Positions 8,302-18,400 of a stretch of DNA of 64,000 bases are shown here, one piece after another. Position numbers and translations under genes: made by a program. The notes beneath the pieces are model-generated. The model ran no database searches and was not told the DNA's origin. It worked only from the letters and a program-made list of their open reading frames with translations. Source of the stretch: DYJK01 sp040755055 (GTDB lineage Bacteria > Bacteroidota > Ignavibacteria > Ignavibacteriales > Melioribacteraceae); assembly GCA_040755055.1 (NCBI GenBank), contig JBFMBS010000006.1, positions 1 through 64,000 on the forward strand, given 5' to 3'. Numbering within the stretch: the stretch's first letter is position 1; every line of letters starts with the position of its first letter.

Positions 8302-9444
8302 GTGACAGCAAACGAAAATAAATCATCGAGCACCATTTTGTTAGTTGAAGATGAACCGAACATCGCCAAACTTTTTATGTTCAATTTGGGCAAAGCCGGC
8401 TTCACATGCGAACATGCAATTAACGGTATTGAAGGTCTGGATAAAGCACACAAGCTTAAACCCGATTTGATTATCAGCGATATTATGATGCCCGAAATGG
8501 ACGGACTGGAATTCCGGAAACAATTGCTGCTTGATACGGAATTGAAAGCAATACCGTTTGTTTTTCTTACAGCAAAAGGTTCCGAAGATGATATACTTCA
8601 AGGATTTGAGCTGGAAGTTGAGGATTACATAATAAAAACATCGAGCCCGAAAATTGTAATTGCAAAAGTTTCGGCAATTCTAAAAAGCTTGGAAAAAGAA
8701 AGAGTTAAAGTTGTTGATGAGGTTCAAAAAGCAGCAGATACAATGGGCGCCAAGGTTGTGCCGGATGAGGCACCTTCGTTTGAAGGATTTAAAATTAAAC
8801 ATTGGCATCTCCCGTTTAAAAATGTTCCGGGCGGCGATTTTATTGATTACTTTAAAATCGATGACGATAATCTGGTTATTGTTTTCGGCGATGTAATGGG
8901 CAAACGCTGGGGTGCGTGGTATTTTGCCGTTGCATATGCCGGTTACGTACGCAGTGCAACGAGGTTTGTCCTTGAATCCGGCAAAGGTTACAGTCCAAGT
9001 GAAATTCTCCATAAGGTTAATGAATCTGTTTATAAAGATGAAAGAATCTCTGAAGTTTTTATTACGCTTTCCGTTATCACTCTAAATGGAAAAGATAAAG
9101 TAGCAAAGTATTCCGGCGCCGGTGATCTGCCGATTATTTATAAATCCGATAAGACCGAGTACATAAATTCAAAAGGACTGCTGCTTGGATTCAGCAAATC
9201 GGGTGAATACGAAGACCATGAAATTAAATTGAACGGCGGCGATGAAATTTTTTTGGTTACCGACGGTATCACCGAATCACGCAACAAATCGGGCGAATTG
9301 TACGGGCAAGAAAATCTGCTTGCTTTAATTAACCGCTTGAATCCAAACGAGGATTCTATCGAGCAGATTCAAAAAGAGATATTTGATTATACCGGCGGCG
9401 AACTTGAAGATGATGTGAGCATTATTTCCGTGAAAGTACTTTGA
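8302..9444 (+). CDS. Response regulator with SpoIIE/RsbU-type PP2C phosphatase
   Basis: 380 residues, GTG start. An N-terminal receiver domain (about 8-130) has LLVEDEPN, phospho-acceptor Asp near 60 (IISDIMMPEMDG) and a later K-T-S substitution after the usual lysine region. A PP2C-like domain (about 160-380) shows the metal-binding pattern GGDFIDYF, DVMGKR, SGAGD, 'LVTDGITESRN' and EDDVSIISVK. Such proteins dephosphorylate STAS antagonists when their receiver is phosphorylated. The adjacent STAS protein is the natural substrate. It ends 13 bases before the convergent DUF4922 gene. Stress or lifestyle switching is an inference from family roles. Confidence 0.93.
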   Translation: MTANENKSSSTILLVEDEPNIAKLFMFNLGKAGFTCEHAINGIEGLDKAHKLKPDLIISDIMMPEMDGLEFRKQLLLDTELKAIPFVFLTAKGSEDDILQGFELEVEDYIIKTSSPKIVIAKVSAILKSLEKERVKVVDEVQKAADTMGAKVVPDEAPSFEGFKIKHWHLPFKNVPGGDFIDYFKIDDDNLVIVFGDVMGKRWGAWYFAVAYAGYVRSATRFVLESGKGYSPSEILHKVNESVYKDERISEVFITLSVITLNGKDKVAKYSGAGDLPIIYKSDKTEYINSKGLLLGFSKSGEYEDHEIKLNGGDEIFLVTDGITESRNKSGELYGQENLLALINRLNPNEDSIEQIQKEIFDYTGGELEDDVSIISVKVL

Positions 9445-9457
9445 TTACTAACCCGGT

Positions 9458-10450
9458 TTAGTAAGCTTCCAACAATTTCTTTTTAATATATTCCGCGTAT
9501 TCCTTTGTAAAAGAAACCTGTTTATAAATATCGGCAGCGTCTTCTTTTGTTATTTTGTTAAAGTCTTCCTCATCAGGACAGATTATCAATCCCCCCATAT
9601 CAACTGCTGCCGGACTGATTAAAAGTTTTCGGTCGTCATTCAGAAAGAACTGGTTCGGTCTGTGTTTATACCGGGGGAAAATAAAAACCCGCCAATCCTT
9701 TTCTGCTCTTGTACAGATTATATTCAGCATTGGTTCGTTTTCTTCCGGGAAAATATTTCTTAAAGCTTTCAATAATATTTTGAAAGCATAAAGCAATTCA
9801 CCCTTATTTCCGGATTCGAACACAACAGCGTACCGGCTGTAATTCTCAGCTAAATAAATTTCTATTTTCTGATCGGAAATTATCCTAGCGAAATTTTTTT
9901 GTTTAAGGTTGTCAAACTCAATCTCTATCGGGATTACGTTTTTAGTTACCGCTTGAAAGTGCATATGGTCGGGTGCAGAAGCGCCGCATTTTGGACCGTT
10001 ATAAACAACCGAGTAATATTTGCCGAGGTCCCCACCCAGATCCAAAAGTTCATCAAAACTATTTGTTATTGATTGCGGAGTATGTTTTACCGTGGGGATT
10101 GTGAAATGTTCATCGAGAATAGGGTATGGATTACAAAGAATAATATATTTCTTATCGTAAGCCAGCGCTGTTTGTTCTTCGGGTAAGTTCTCTCTGCACA
10201 AAAAACATTTACGGTTATTAATTGCTTCATCGGAAACGTCTGCGCCGGTTGATATAATTCGTGCCGGGTTGAATTGGATTTTAACTTCGTAATTACCAAA
10301 ATGGAAACTTTTAATTCTTACCGAATCCAATTTTTCGTAATTCTCTTTCAGCAATACCCAGTTAAACTTCTGTTCGTCGAGAAGTTTTTTCGCTTTCTCT
10401 GCTAGCGATTCGTTGTTTATACTTTTCGAAGGTTTGTTATTGATTATCAT
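9458..10450 (-). CDS. DUF4922 HIT-like nucleotidyltransferase/phosphorylase
   Basis: 330 residues. A zinc-type knuckle CFLCRENLPEEQ (about residue 82) and, later, the HIT-like active-site pattern GASAPDHMHFQA (His-x-His-x-Gln, about residue 160) resemble Ap4A phosphorylases, GalT and the plant/animal GDP-hexose phosphorylases. The phrase DEHFTIPTVKHTPQSI between them also matches. Bacteroidota members are labelled DUF4922, and no reaction is firmly assigned. The gene lies six bases downstream of the glycosyltransferase gene, so a role in handling a nucleotide sugar for that enzyme is likely. The second half (about 200-330) is a less conserved HIT-like half. Confidence 0.75.
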   Translation of the reverse strand: MIINNKPSKSINNESLAEKAKKLLDEQKFNWVLLKENYEKLDSVRIKSFHFGNYEVKIQFNPARIISTGADVSDEAINNRKCFLCRENLPEEQTALAYDKKYIILCNPYPILDEHFTIPTVKHTPQSITNSFDELLDLGGDLGKYYSVVYNGPKCGASAPDHMHFQAVTKNVIPIEIEFDNLKQKNFARIISDQKIEIYLAENYSRYAVVFESGNKGELLYAFKILLKALRNIFPEENEPMLNIICTRAEKDWRVFIFPRYKHRPNQFFLNDDRKLLISPAAVDMGGLIICPDEEDFNKITKEDAADIYKQVSFTKEYAEYIKKKLLEAY

Positions 10451-10456
10451 TTCATG

Positions 10457-11920
10457 TTATCGTCTAATTCTTTTCTTGTTTTGACGTGCAATTATCTCAA
10501 AAGTACGTAGCCGGTCCTTGTAAAAATTATTTGTATTTAACTTTTGGATATCGAGAGCGGAATCAGTATTCCCTTCCCATCTTCTGCAATAATAGAGAGG
10601 TTCGTAAATTCTGCCGATTCTATATTCGCGCGATATTGTAATTCCAAGAAAATAATCTTCGCCATAACTTACGTTTGGAATTTTAATCTTGCGCAGAATT
10701 GGAGTATAAAAAGCACGCGGTGCGCCAAAACCGTTTATTCGCAATGCATTATTTGGACCGTTATTGTCTGTCCATTCTTTATGGTCAACTAAACCGGGCG
10801 GTATTTCGTTTAGTTCAAAATCCGTGAGTATGTAAGAACCGATAACCATCGCACATTTGTCGGCGTAAAATTTATCAACAATCTTTTGGAGAGTATTTTC
10901 ATCTTTGTAAAGATCATCGCTATCCAATTGTACCGCAAATCTTCCGCACATGGGATGGTGAACAGCTTCGTTCCAGCATCCACCGATAAGGAGATCCTTT
11001 CTTGTCGGAATAATATGAATTAAATTTTTGTGCCCTTCGAGCATCGATAGAAGAATTTCCGTCGTAGCGTCGGTCGAGTGGTTATCAACCACTATAATAT
11101 TGTATTTGAAATTTGTTTTTTGATTTAATGCGGAACTAACTGCATCCCTGATAGTTGTTTCTCTATTTTTAACCGGGATAATTACAGACGCCTCGTATTC
11201 AAATTTATCTTTTTTAAGATTAACTCTTTTGAAAGGCGGCGTTACAAACGCACCGATTCTCTTCAAATGTTTCGTAGCAGTTTTTTCCATTTCAATTTGT
11301 ACGGAGCGATTCTTTGGATTAACATAATCGAATTGCTTCTCGTCCGATTTACGGGTATCGTGTTCTTCGTCGGTATATAAAAATTCCGGTATCCGCTGAA
11401 TAGAATTGTTTACGGAAAGTTTCAACCGGGCGTTATAAAAACCGGCATGCTCATAATTTTCTTTTGTATGCGTAACGGCTTTTTTTAATGCGGCAGTATT
11501 AATTAGCAGCACCGGGCCAAAATCGAAATCATCGCGGATGCTGCCATACTGGTAATCAATTAAAAGGTGCGGTTGTAAAACGCTCTCTTTAATTTCAAGG
11601 TAATCTGAAAAAGTAATCCCGGCATTTACAGCTCCGGCAATTTGTATAAATCTTTCAATAGAAAACTGTCCGAAATTTATTTTAACCGGCCTGGTTATTA
11701 AAAGAATGTAATCCGTTTTAGCATTTTCAACGATCTTCTTAATAGTTGAAGTGTTTAGAATATTATCTGTAACGATTGAACCGGTTTTACTTATCTGATT
11801 CGTTTTATCCGGTGTTAGAATAAAAATTTTATTTATCAATTCATTCTGTCTGAATTGAACTACTAACGCTGACGTATCTTCCTTATTTGTGAAAGGAATA
11901 TAAGCGGTAATTTTCTTCAT
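10457..11920 (-). CDS. Two-domain family 2 glycosyltransferase
   Basis: 487 residues with no signal or membrane helix. The C-terminal half (about 245-400) is a GT2 domain: 'ASVIIPVKNRETTIRDAV' at the nucleotide-binding start, VVDNHSTD, GCWNEAV, and the metal-binding QLDSDD (D-x-D-type). The N-terminal ~230 residues look like a diverged GT-A fold (MKKITAYIPFTNKED..., 'TDYILLITRPVKINFGQF') without a clear D-x-D. The pair with the DUF4922 gene, separated by six bases, suggests synthesis of one glycan or activated sugar. It is divergent from the kinase gene at 12197. Confidence 0.8.
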   Translation of the reverse strand: MKKITAYIPFTNKEDTSALVVQFRQNELINKIFILTPDKTNQISKTGSIVTDNILNTSTIKKIVENAKTDYILLITRPVKINFGQFSIERFIQIAGAVNAGITFSDYLEIKESVLQPHLLIDYQYGSIRDDFDFGPVLLINTAALKKAVTHTKENYEHAGFYNARLKLSVNNSIQRIPEFLYTDEEHDTRKSDEKQFDYVNPKNRSVQIEMEKTATKHLKRIGAFVTPPFKRVNLKKDKFEYEASVIIPVKNRETTIRDAVSSALNQKTNFKYNIIVVDNHSTDATTEILLSMLEGHKNLIHIIPTRKDLLIGGCWNEAVHHPMCGRFAVQLDSDDLYKDENTLQKIVDKFYADKCAMVIGSYILTDFELNEIPPGLVDHKEWTDNNGPNNALRINGFGAPRAFYTPILRKIKIPNVSYGEDYFLGITISREYRIGRIYEPLYYCRRWEGNTDSALDIQKLNTNNFYKDRLRTFEIIARQNKKRIRR

Positions 11921-12196
11921 TAAGGAGTACCGAATTGTTCATTTCGAAATTATGAAAAAGTGAGTTCAGTGCAAAGGGATTACTTTGCAGATGTTTTACT
12001 TAAACCCATCAACATAAAGACAATATTACAAAAAGATACTTTTGAAAAAATTGATTTTCTCCTGAAAATAATGATTGCATTTTATCAATAAATTAATAGT
12101 ATTGTAGTTGCATTTTAGTATTTTATAAAAATTATACTCGTCAATAGTTATCCATTTAAAAACAGATTTACTTTATTGTAGTGAGCGGTAATTACA

Positions 12197-14428
12197 TTGA
12201 AAAAATTTCTATACTTGTTTCTAATAGCTAACCTCGTAATACTCAAAGTAAATACCGTTGCCCAAACGCCGGTTGATAGCTTGGATATTTTAGATCCGTT
12301 TACCCAGCATGACCAAATAAGAAAAATTATCAACACACACTTTTCAATTTGGGACGACGGAAGCGAGATTCTGATCAAAAAGTATAACGAGCAAATTGCC
12401 GGCGCGCGTAAATTCAATTCCTTAAAAGACGAGAATGATGCATTGATAAAATCCGGCGACCTTTATTTCAGAGCCGGGCTCTATAACTCCGCACTAAAAA
12501 ATTATTTCCTTGCGTTAAAAAATTTTGAAAGCTCACACGATTCTATGAACGCCGCATTCGTGCAGATAAAAATCGGGCGCACATATTATTTTTCCGATCT
12601 CGGTCCGGCAGAAGCTTATATTCAACGCGGTGCCAACGTTTTAAAGAATTCCGCCGATCCCGAACTTTTGTCGTACTCATATTATGCACAATCAACAGTT
12701 GAAAAAGAACCGGCAAAAAAAAATCTGCTTGCACAAAAAGCTCTCGATATTCAACGCAAAGTAATCGAGAAGAAACCGGATGATTACACCGCCAATGAAA
12801 ATCTTTCAAGATACCTAAACGCTAATGAACAATACGAAGAAGCGCTTGCCGTTGCCGAAAAAATCGGCGATGAATGGCTCGAAGTTCTTTACCTGAATAA
12901 TCTCGGCTTCAAAATGGTTCGGGAAGGAATGCACCGCGAATCTCTAAGAATATTTTTCAAATCATTGCGTATCTGTAAAGAAGCCCGGTTAAAAACATTT
13001 TTAAGAAACACCTACGAAAACATCGCGCGTGCGTACCGTTTGCTCGGCAATTGGGAAAAATCCGCATACTACCTTCAGTTGATGCATTTTGTGGAAGAAA
13101 GTTTGTACACGGAGCAGTTCACAATACAAGCATCAGAGTTCAACGTTAAATATGAAACGGAAAAAAAAGAACTTGAAAATGCTTACTTGAAAAAAGAGAA
13201 AGAGATTCTTGCCGAAAACATCCGCGTCGGAAAATTTCAAAATATACTGCTCATTATTTCCGTTCTGTTCGTTTCCATAATTTCATTCTTGATTTTTTTG
13301 AGCAGAAGAAAAATTAAAGCCGCCAACACTCTGCTTGATAACCAGAAAGCAGAACTGGAAAACTTAAACAGCGAATTGAAACGCAGCGAGGAAAATTTGA
13401 AGATAGCACAATCAACTGCGCACCTTGCAAACTGGGAATGGAATTATAACTCGGACGAACTAACATTTTCGGACGAGCTTCCCCAAATTTACGGCGTCGA
13501 TGCCGGAGAATTAAAATCGAACTTCAGAAAAATTATTACCGAAAAAATTTATCCGGCAGACCGCGCACAATTTAATAATTACTTCAATAGAGATTTTCAA
13601 GAGATTGGAAGCGAAGAAAGAGAATACAGAATATTAAAAGAGGGAAACATTCGCTGGGTGAGGGCAAAACGGGTGGCTTTGAAAAACGATGAAGGAACTT
13701 TGATAAAAATTTTTGGTACGGTTCAGGATATCACCGCAAGCAAAGAAGACGAAGAAATAAAAATTAAAATTGCTGCACAGCAGTCGTTCACAAAGCAATT
13801 GATTGAATCGCAAGAGGAAGAGAGAAAAAGAATAGCCGGTGAACTTCACGATAGTATCGGTCAGGATATTTTATTAATCAAGAACAGAGCTCTGCTCGGC
13901 TTGCAGACGGAAATTAAAGATGAATTTTTACTCGAACAATTGAATGCAATTAACAATGCGGCTTCAGACATGATACATGTTATCCGCGAAACTGCATTTG
14001 ATTTACGCCCGGCACATCTCGAGCGGCTCGGTTTAACCGAAACAATTAATTCGGTTCTTCAAAAAATAAAAGAGACTACAAAAATTAACATCAATTACAA
14101 TATCGAGAACATTGACAACATCTTTCCGGCGGAAAAAGAAATTTATCTCTTCCGCATTATTCAAGAAGGAATAAACAATATCATTAAACATTCGGAAGCC
14201 GCAAATGCTGTTATTGAAATATCGAGAATGAATGATTCGCTGCTGCTCAATATTATTGATGACGGGAAAGGATTTGAATTGAACGCCGGAGTAGAAACAT
14301 CGGGCGGATTTGGTTTGAACAATATTTTAAACCGCATAAAAATATTAAACGGTAATTTCGAAATAACTTCCGCGCCGGCGAAAGGAACAAGATTACAAAT
14401 AACCATCCCGGTAGAAAGTAATGGCTGA
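12197..14428 (+). CDS. TPR-PAS sensor histidine kinase (NarX/HisKA_3 type)
   Basis: 743 residues from a TTG start (LKKFLYLFLIANLVI signal, cleavage after NTVAQ). TPR-like helices fill about 45-320 outside the membrane. A single membrane helix (NILLIISVLFVSIISFLIFL, ~348-368) and a coiled coil follow, then a PAS domain (~405-520, ending in RWVRAKR... and FGTVQDITASKEDEE). The HisKA_3 dimerisation box is 'ERKRIAGELHDSIGQDILLI' with His near 551. The ATPase domain has 'FRIIQEGINNIIKHSEA', DDGKGFELN and GGFGLNNI. The next gene overlaps its stop by eight bases and is the cognate NarL-type regulator. The ligand is unknown. Confidence 0.9.
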   Translation: MKKFLYLFLIANLVILKVNTVAQTPVDSLDILDPFTQHDQIRKIINTHFSIWDDGSEILIKKYNEQIAGARKFNSLKDENDALIKSGDLYFRAGLYNSALKNYFLALKNFESSHDSMNAAFVQIKIGRTYYFSDLGPAEAYIQRGANVLKNSADPELLSYSYYAQSTVEKEPAKKNLLAQKALDIQRKVIEKKPDDYTANENLSRYLNANEQYEEALAVAEKIGDEWLEVLYLNNLGFKMVREGMHRESLRIFFKSLRICKEARLKTFLRNTYENIARAYRLLGNWEKSAYYLQLMHFVEESLYTEQFTIQASEFNVKYETEKKELENAYLKKEKEILAENIRVGKFQNILLIISVLFVSIISFLIFLSRRKIKAANTLLDNQKAELENLNSELKRSEENLKIAQSTAHLANWEWNYNSDELTFSDELPQIYGVDAGELKSNFRKIITEKIYPADRAQFNNYFNRDFQEIGSEEREYRILKEGNIRWVRAKRVALKNDEGTLIKIFGTVQDITASKEDEEIKIKIAAQQSFTKQLIESQEEERKRIAGELHDSIGQDILLIKNRALLGLQTEIKDEFLLEQLNAINNAASDMIHVIRETAFDLRPAHLERLGLTETINSVLQKIKETTKININYNIENIDNIFPAEKEIYLFRIIQEGINNIIKHSEAANAVIEISRMNDSLLLNIIDDGKGFELNAGVETSGGFGLNNILNRIKILNGNFEITSAPAKGTRLQITIPVESNG

Positions 14429-15056
14429 AAAACTAAGAATAATTTTAGCGGACGATCATCCGCTGCTGATTCAGGGATTAGCACAAGTACTAAGTAAGAA
14501 AGAGAATCTTCAGATTGTCGGTCAAGCCGTTGACGGAGAAAGTGCGCTCGGCTTAATTAGGAATCTCAAACCCGATATTGCAATACTTGATGTTCAGATG
14601 CCGCAGCCCGACGGTTTTGAAATTGCAAAAATTATATCGCGCGAAAAACTTCCGACAAAAATTATCTTTCTAACAATGTTCAAAGAAGAAGCATTCATAA
14701 AAAAAGTCATTGAACTTGGAGTGAAAGGATATATCTTAAAAGAAAGCGCCGTAACAGATATTGCTAAATGTATTGATGCGGTTGCTGAAGACAAATTTTT
14801 CTTAAGTCCTCAAGTTTCGAATGTTCTTCTCAGTCAATCAAGCAAAACCAAAAAGCAGAGTGAAAATAAATTAACGCCGGCAGAGACAAAAATTCTTTCT
14901 TTGATCGGCAAAGGGAAAAGCAGTAAAGAAATTGCCGGCGAACTATTTATCAGTATCAAAACAGTTGAGAATCATCGCACAAACATCTGCAAGAAGCTCG
15001 GTATAACCGGTAACTCGGCACTTCTGAAGTACGCACTTAAACACAATCCTTCGTAA
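14421..15056 (+). CDS. NarL/FixJ-type response regulator
   Basis: 211 residues. A receiver domain (1-125) has ILADDHPLL, phospho-acceptor Asp near 57 (AILDVQMPQPDG) and FLTMFKEE/K-G-Y-I-L-K. A LuxR/GerE helix-turn-helix occupies ~145-211 (LTPAETKILSLIGKGKSSKE, then TVENHRTNICKKLG). The start ATG overlaps the kinase's last codons, indicating translational coupling and a single two-component operon. Targets are unknown; the large secreted protein downstream is in the same orientation but 347 bases away. Confidence 0.95.
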   Translation: MAEKLRIILADDHPLLIQGLAQVLSKKENLQIVGQAVDGESALGLIRNLKPDIAILDVQMPQPDGFEIAKIISREKLPTKIIFLTMFKEEAFIKKVIELGVKGYILKESAVTDIAKCIDAVAEDKFFLSPQVSNVLLSQSSKTKKQSENKLTPAETKILSLIGKGKSSKEIAGELFISIKTVENHRTNICKKLGITGNSALLKYALKHNPS

Positions 15057-15403
15057 TAATTCTCCGAGCAAATTTGTACCGAGATTTGTAAAAAATTATC
15101 CGCAACACAAATCACCTATAGCACACAGACACGTCATTAAGATTGCCGGGCAAGTTAAACAGATCAAACGGATTCAAACTGATTTTTTAAATCTGTCCCA
15201 ATCAGTTTAATCAGTTCGATCAGTGTGCTATTATTAAAAAATTACATTCGAGACCAGCTCATTTTTTGATACACAAAATTGTTTCTAGGGGGCAGCCCCC
15301 AGAGCATCAAATAAATAAGAGCCGACCTCTATTTATAATCTTTGTCGTTCCTTTTACGTTTGAACAGCACATGGAAAAATTCTCAAACAATGAAGGAGGA
15401 CAA
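15057..15403. other. Gene-free region with an intergenic repeat and a GC-rich hairpin
   Basis: 347 bases. An intergenic repeat runs from 15118 to 15231 with outer arms ATAGCACAC and GTGTGCTAT. A perfect short inverted repeat GGGGGC (15288-15293) and GCCCCC (15295-15300) stands out in this AT-rich background. The in-frame extension of the next gene back to 15266 crosses this hairpin and lacks a ribosome site, so it is not taken as coding. Confidence 0.55.
15118..15231. repeat. Intergenic repeat with ATAGCACAC ends
   Basis: Outer inverted arms ATAGCACAC (15118-15126) and GTGTGCTAT (15223-15231), inside of which short phrases such as AATCAGTTTAATCAGTT recur. A related copy with the same AATAGCACACTGAT end and internal AGATTTA words lies at 27076-27211. 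The text-like degenerate repetition is typical of intergenic repeats in this phylum. Confidence 0.5.
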
Positions 15404-18400
15404 ATGAAACACATTAAACTGCTTATACTAATTTTATTTATTTCCTTAAATATAAGTTGCGAGCTGCTGGCTCAAGCGCTCAGTTTTCAAAATAATTCTT
15501 ACGTTGAAGTACCTGATAACCCGGCTTTGAGAATCACAAACAATTTGACTATCGAAGCAATGGTTTATCTTGATGATTTATCAAACAACACTATTGTTGA
15601 CAAAGGTAACTACAACTATTTGTTCCAAACAAATCCATGGGACATTCCCGGTATTGGTTTTTACAATCCGAATACCGGCTGGATTTGGAGCGCCGGATCG
15701 GTACCGGTTCATCAATGGGTGCACATCGCAGTTACAATCCAAAGCGGAACAAACGGGGTAAAATTTTATTTGAACGGAAATCTTTTGAGTCAGCACACTA
15801 TGAATGCGCCGGCGTTACATTCCGATAGCGGTCCGGTCAATATCGGCAGACAAGATCCTTCTGCTTGCCGCTGCAACTTTTTCCACGGCGATATGGATGA
15901 ATTACGAATCTGGAATAGGGTCCGCACACAAGCAGAGATTCAAGCCAACATGAACGCAAGTTTAAATCCGGCTGCAGAATCGAACCTTGTTGCGTACTAC
16001 AAATTCGATAATGTTTCCAACTGCACGGTTATCGATTCAAAGAACGGTTTCAACGGAACGATAATGGGCACAAACGGAAACTGCACAACAATTCCTTCGC
16101 CAATCAGTTCTGTCGATATTCAACAAGTTACTCTTACATCCAACAGCCAGATATTAAATGACGGTCGTTTAATTTCTTCATCGAATTATGGGTTTAATGC
16201 GCCGTTTGCAAAAGTTAACGGGGTTTGTTTCGAACCGAACACATCAAATTCGGGACTGTCAAATTTCGTTACCAGCGGAAGCAACGGGTTTGATGTCAAT
16301 CCGGTTTCTCCCGAATTACATGCTGTGCTGCAAGGACTTGTTTTCCAGCCGAACGGCGGCGCTTCCACTTTAACAATTAACGGATTAACACCCGGTCATC
16401 GTCATAGACTTCAATTATTATTTTCAAACGATATTAATTCAACCGGCAACAACGTGAACATTACAATTGAGGGAAGAACTTATAATTTAACTTCGTGGAT
16501 ACCTTCATCAGTAAATTTAGTTGCAGAATTTACGCCCTCGGCCACTAGCACTGTGGTAACATTCGGAAGTAACAGCGGTGCAGAACCGAATCGTGCCGTA
16601 TTTAACGCGTATGCAATACATGATTTGGATCTGTCATCGGTTCCGTGCGGCAACACAGCACCGGTTGCAAATGCCGGTTCAGATCAAACAATAAATTGTG
16701 CACCTCCGGATGGAAGCAGTGTAACATTGGACGGTAGCGGTTCAATAGATGACGACGGCGATGCGTTAACATATAGCTGGTCGCTTAACGGAAATGCTGT
16801 TTCTACAAGCGCTTCGTTCACAACAACACTTGCCGGAGGAACTTATACTTTTACTTTAACCATATCTGATGGTCAATCAAGTTCAAGCGATGATGTTACC
16901 GTTACCGTAAATGTTGATAATACAGCCCCGGTATTATCGGTTCCTCAAAACATAAGCGTAAATAATGATGAAGGGGAATGCGGTGCGGTAGTAAACTTTG
17001 AAGTAACTGCATCGGATGAATGTGGCAGTGTAACCGTTTCATCAATACCGGCATCAGGCAGCTTATTCCCAACCGGAGTAACAACAGTAACATGTACTGC
17101 GGTTGATAATGCCGGCAATACCGCAACACAAACTTTTACAGTAACCGTTATTGATAACGAAGCCCCGGTAATTACGCTTAACGGCGCCAACCCGGTCGAG
17201 GTTGTTAGATTCAGTCAATATAATGAAGACGGTGTTACAATTACCGATAACTGCAGTTCAAATCTTACAGCTGTAATTTCGGGAAGTGTAAACGTAAACT
17301 TACCGGGTGTTTATACAATCACTTATTCAACCGGGGATGCTTCAGGCAACACTGCATCAACAATTCGAACAGTAAGAGTAATCAACGATCCGTCAGCTTT
17401 AGCAACTCCGTATTTACTTCTTGCAGATAAAGAGATTAAGAGCGATAAAAATGTAAACGCTAACGGTAAAATTCATTCGAACAGAAAAATTACTCTCGAT
17501 AAAGGACCGGCAAATTACGTTTCTGATATCACTTCTGTAAATAAAATAGAAATTAAGAAAGATGTTACCGTTAACGGAAATGTTACAAGCGGAAATAAAG
17601 TCAGTCTCGATAAAAATGTAGTCGTAACCGGGTTTGTAACTCAATTCGGACTTGTAAACACAGTACCGCTGCCATCATTAACTTATTCTGCGCCGCCATC
17701 AACAGATGATGATAACGATGATGACGATGATTGTAATTTGGGTGAAGATATAAAAGTTGGACGAAATCAAACGCTTGCGTTATCTCCCGGGACATACAAT
17801 AAAGTAGAAGTGAAGAAAGGCGGCACGTTAACATTAACCGCCGGTGAATATTTAATCTGCAAAATAAAATTAGAAGACGGTTCTACTTTAATAGCCGATG
17901 TTTCTGCCGGGGAAATATCAATCAACACAATAAGGGATGTTCATTTCGAAGCAAATGTTACAACAACCTTGCTTCCCCTGGGTGAATCCGACAGCCGTTA
18001 TTTTGCGATCAACACATTAAAAAATATTCATGTTGGAAAAGACTCGAAGGTTATCGGGTCGCTTACCGCACCGTATGGAAATGTTCACATCGATAAAAAC
18101 GTATATTTCAAAGGATCGATAATCGGTAAAGATATTCACGTAGATCAAAAGAGCGTTCTGAACTATCACGATACGAACACCGGAATACTTGCCAAAGTAA
18201 CTTCCGATTTTACGTCAGAAAATTTCCTTGACGAAAGTGTTGCTGTTGAAAACGAATCTTTGCCGGAAAACTTTTCGTTGAAACAGAATTATCCGAATCC
18301 TTTCAATCCGGCAACTACAATTAGTTTTCAACTTCCCGAATCCGGATTTGTTACGTTGAAAGTTTACGACATACTCGGCAATGAAATAAAGACTTTGATA

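Noticed and set aside
9445..9464. Near-perfect 20-bp palindrome TTACTAACCC/GGTTTAGTAA between convergent genes
   Set aside because: No loop and no T-run, and it includes the stop codon of the minus gene; not convincing as a terminator.
15266..15403. Longer N-terminus for the T9SS protein from ATG 15266
   Set aside because: AAGGAGGA and a signal peptide fix the start at 15404; the extension crosses a GGGGGC/GCCCCC hairpin.
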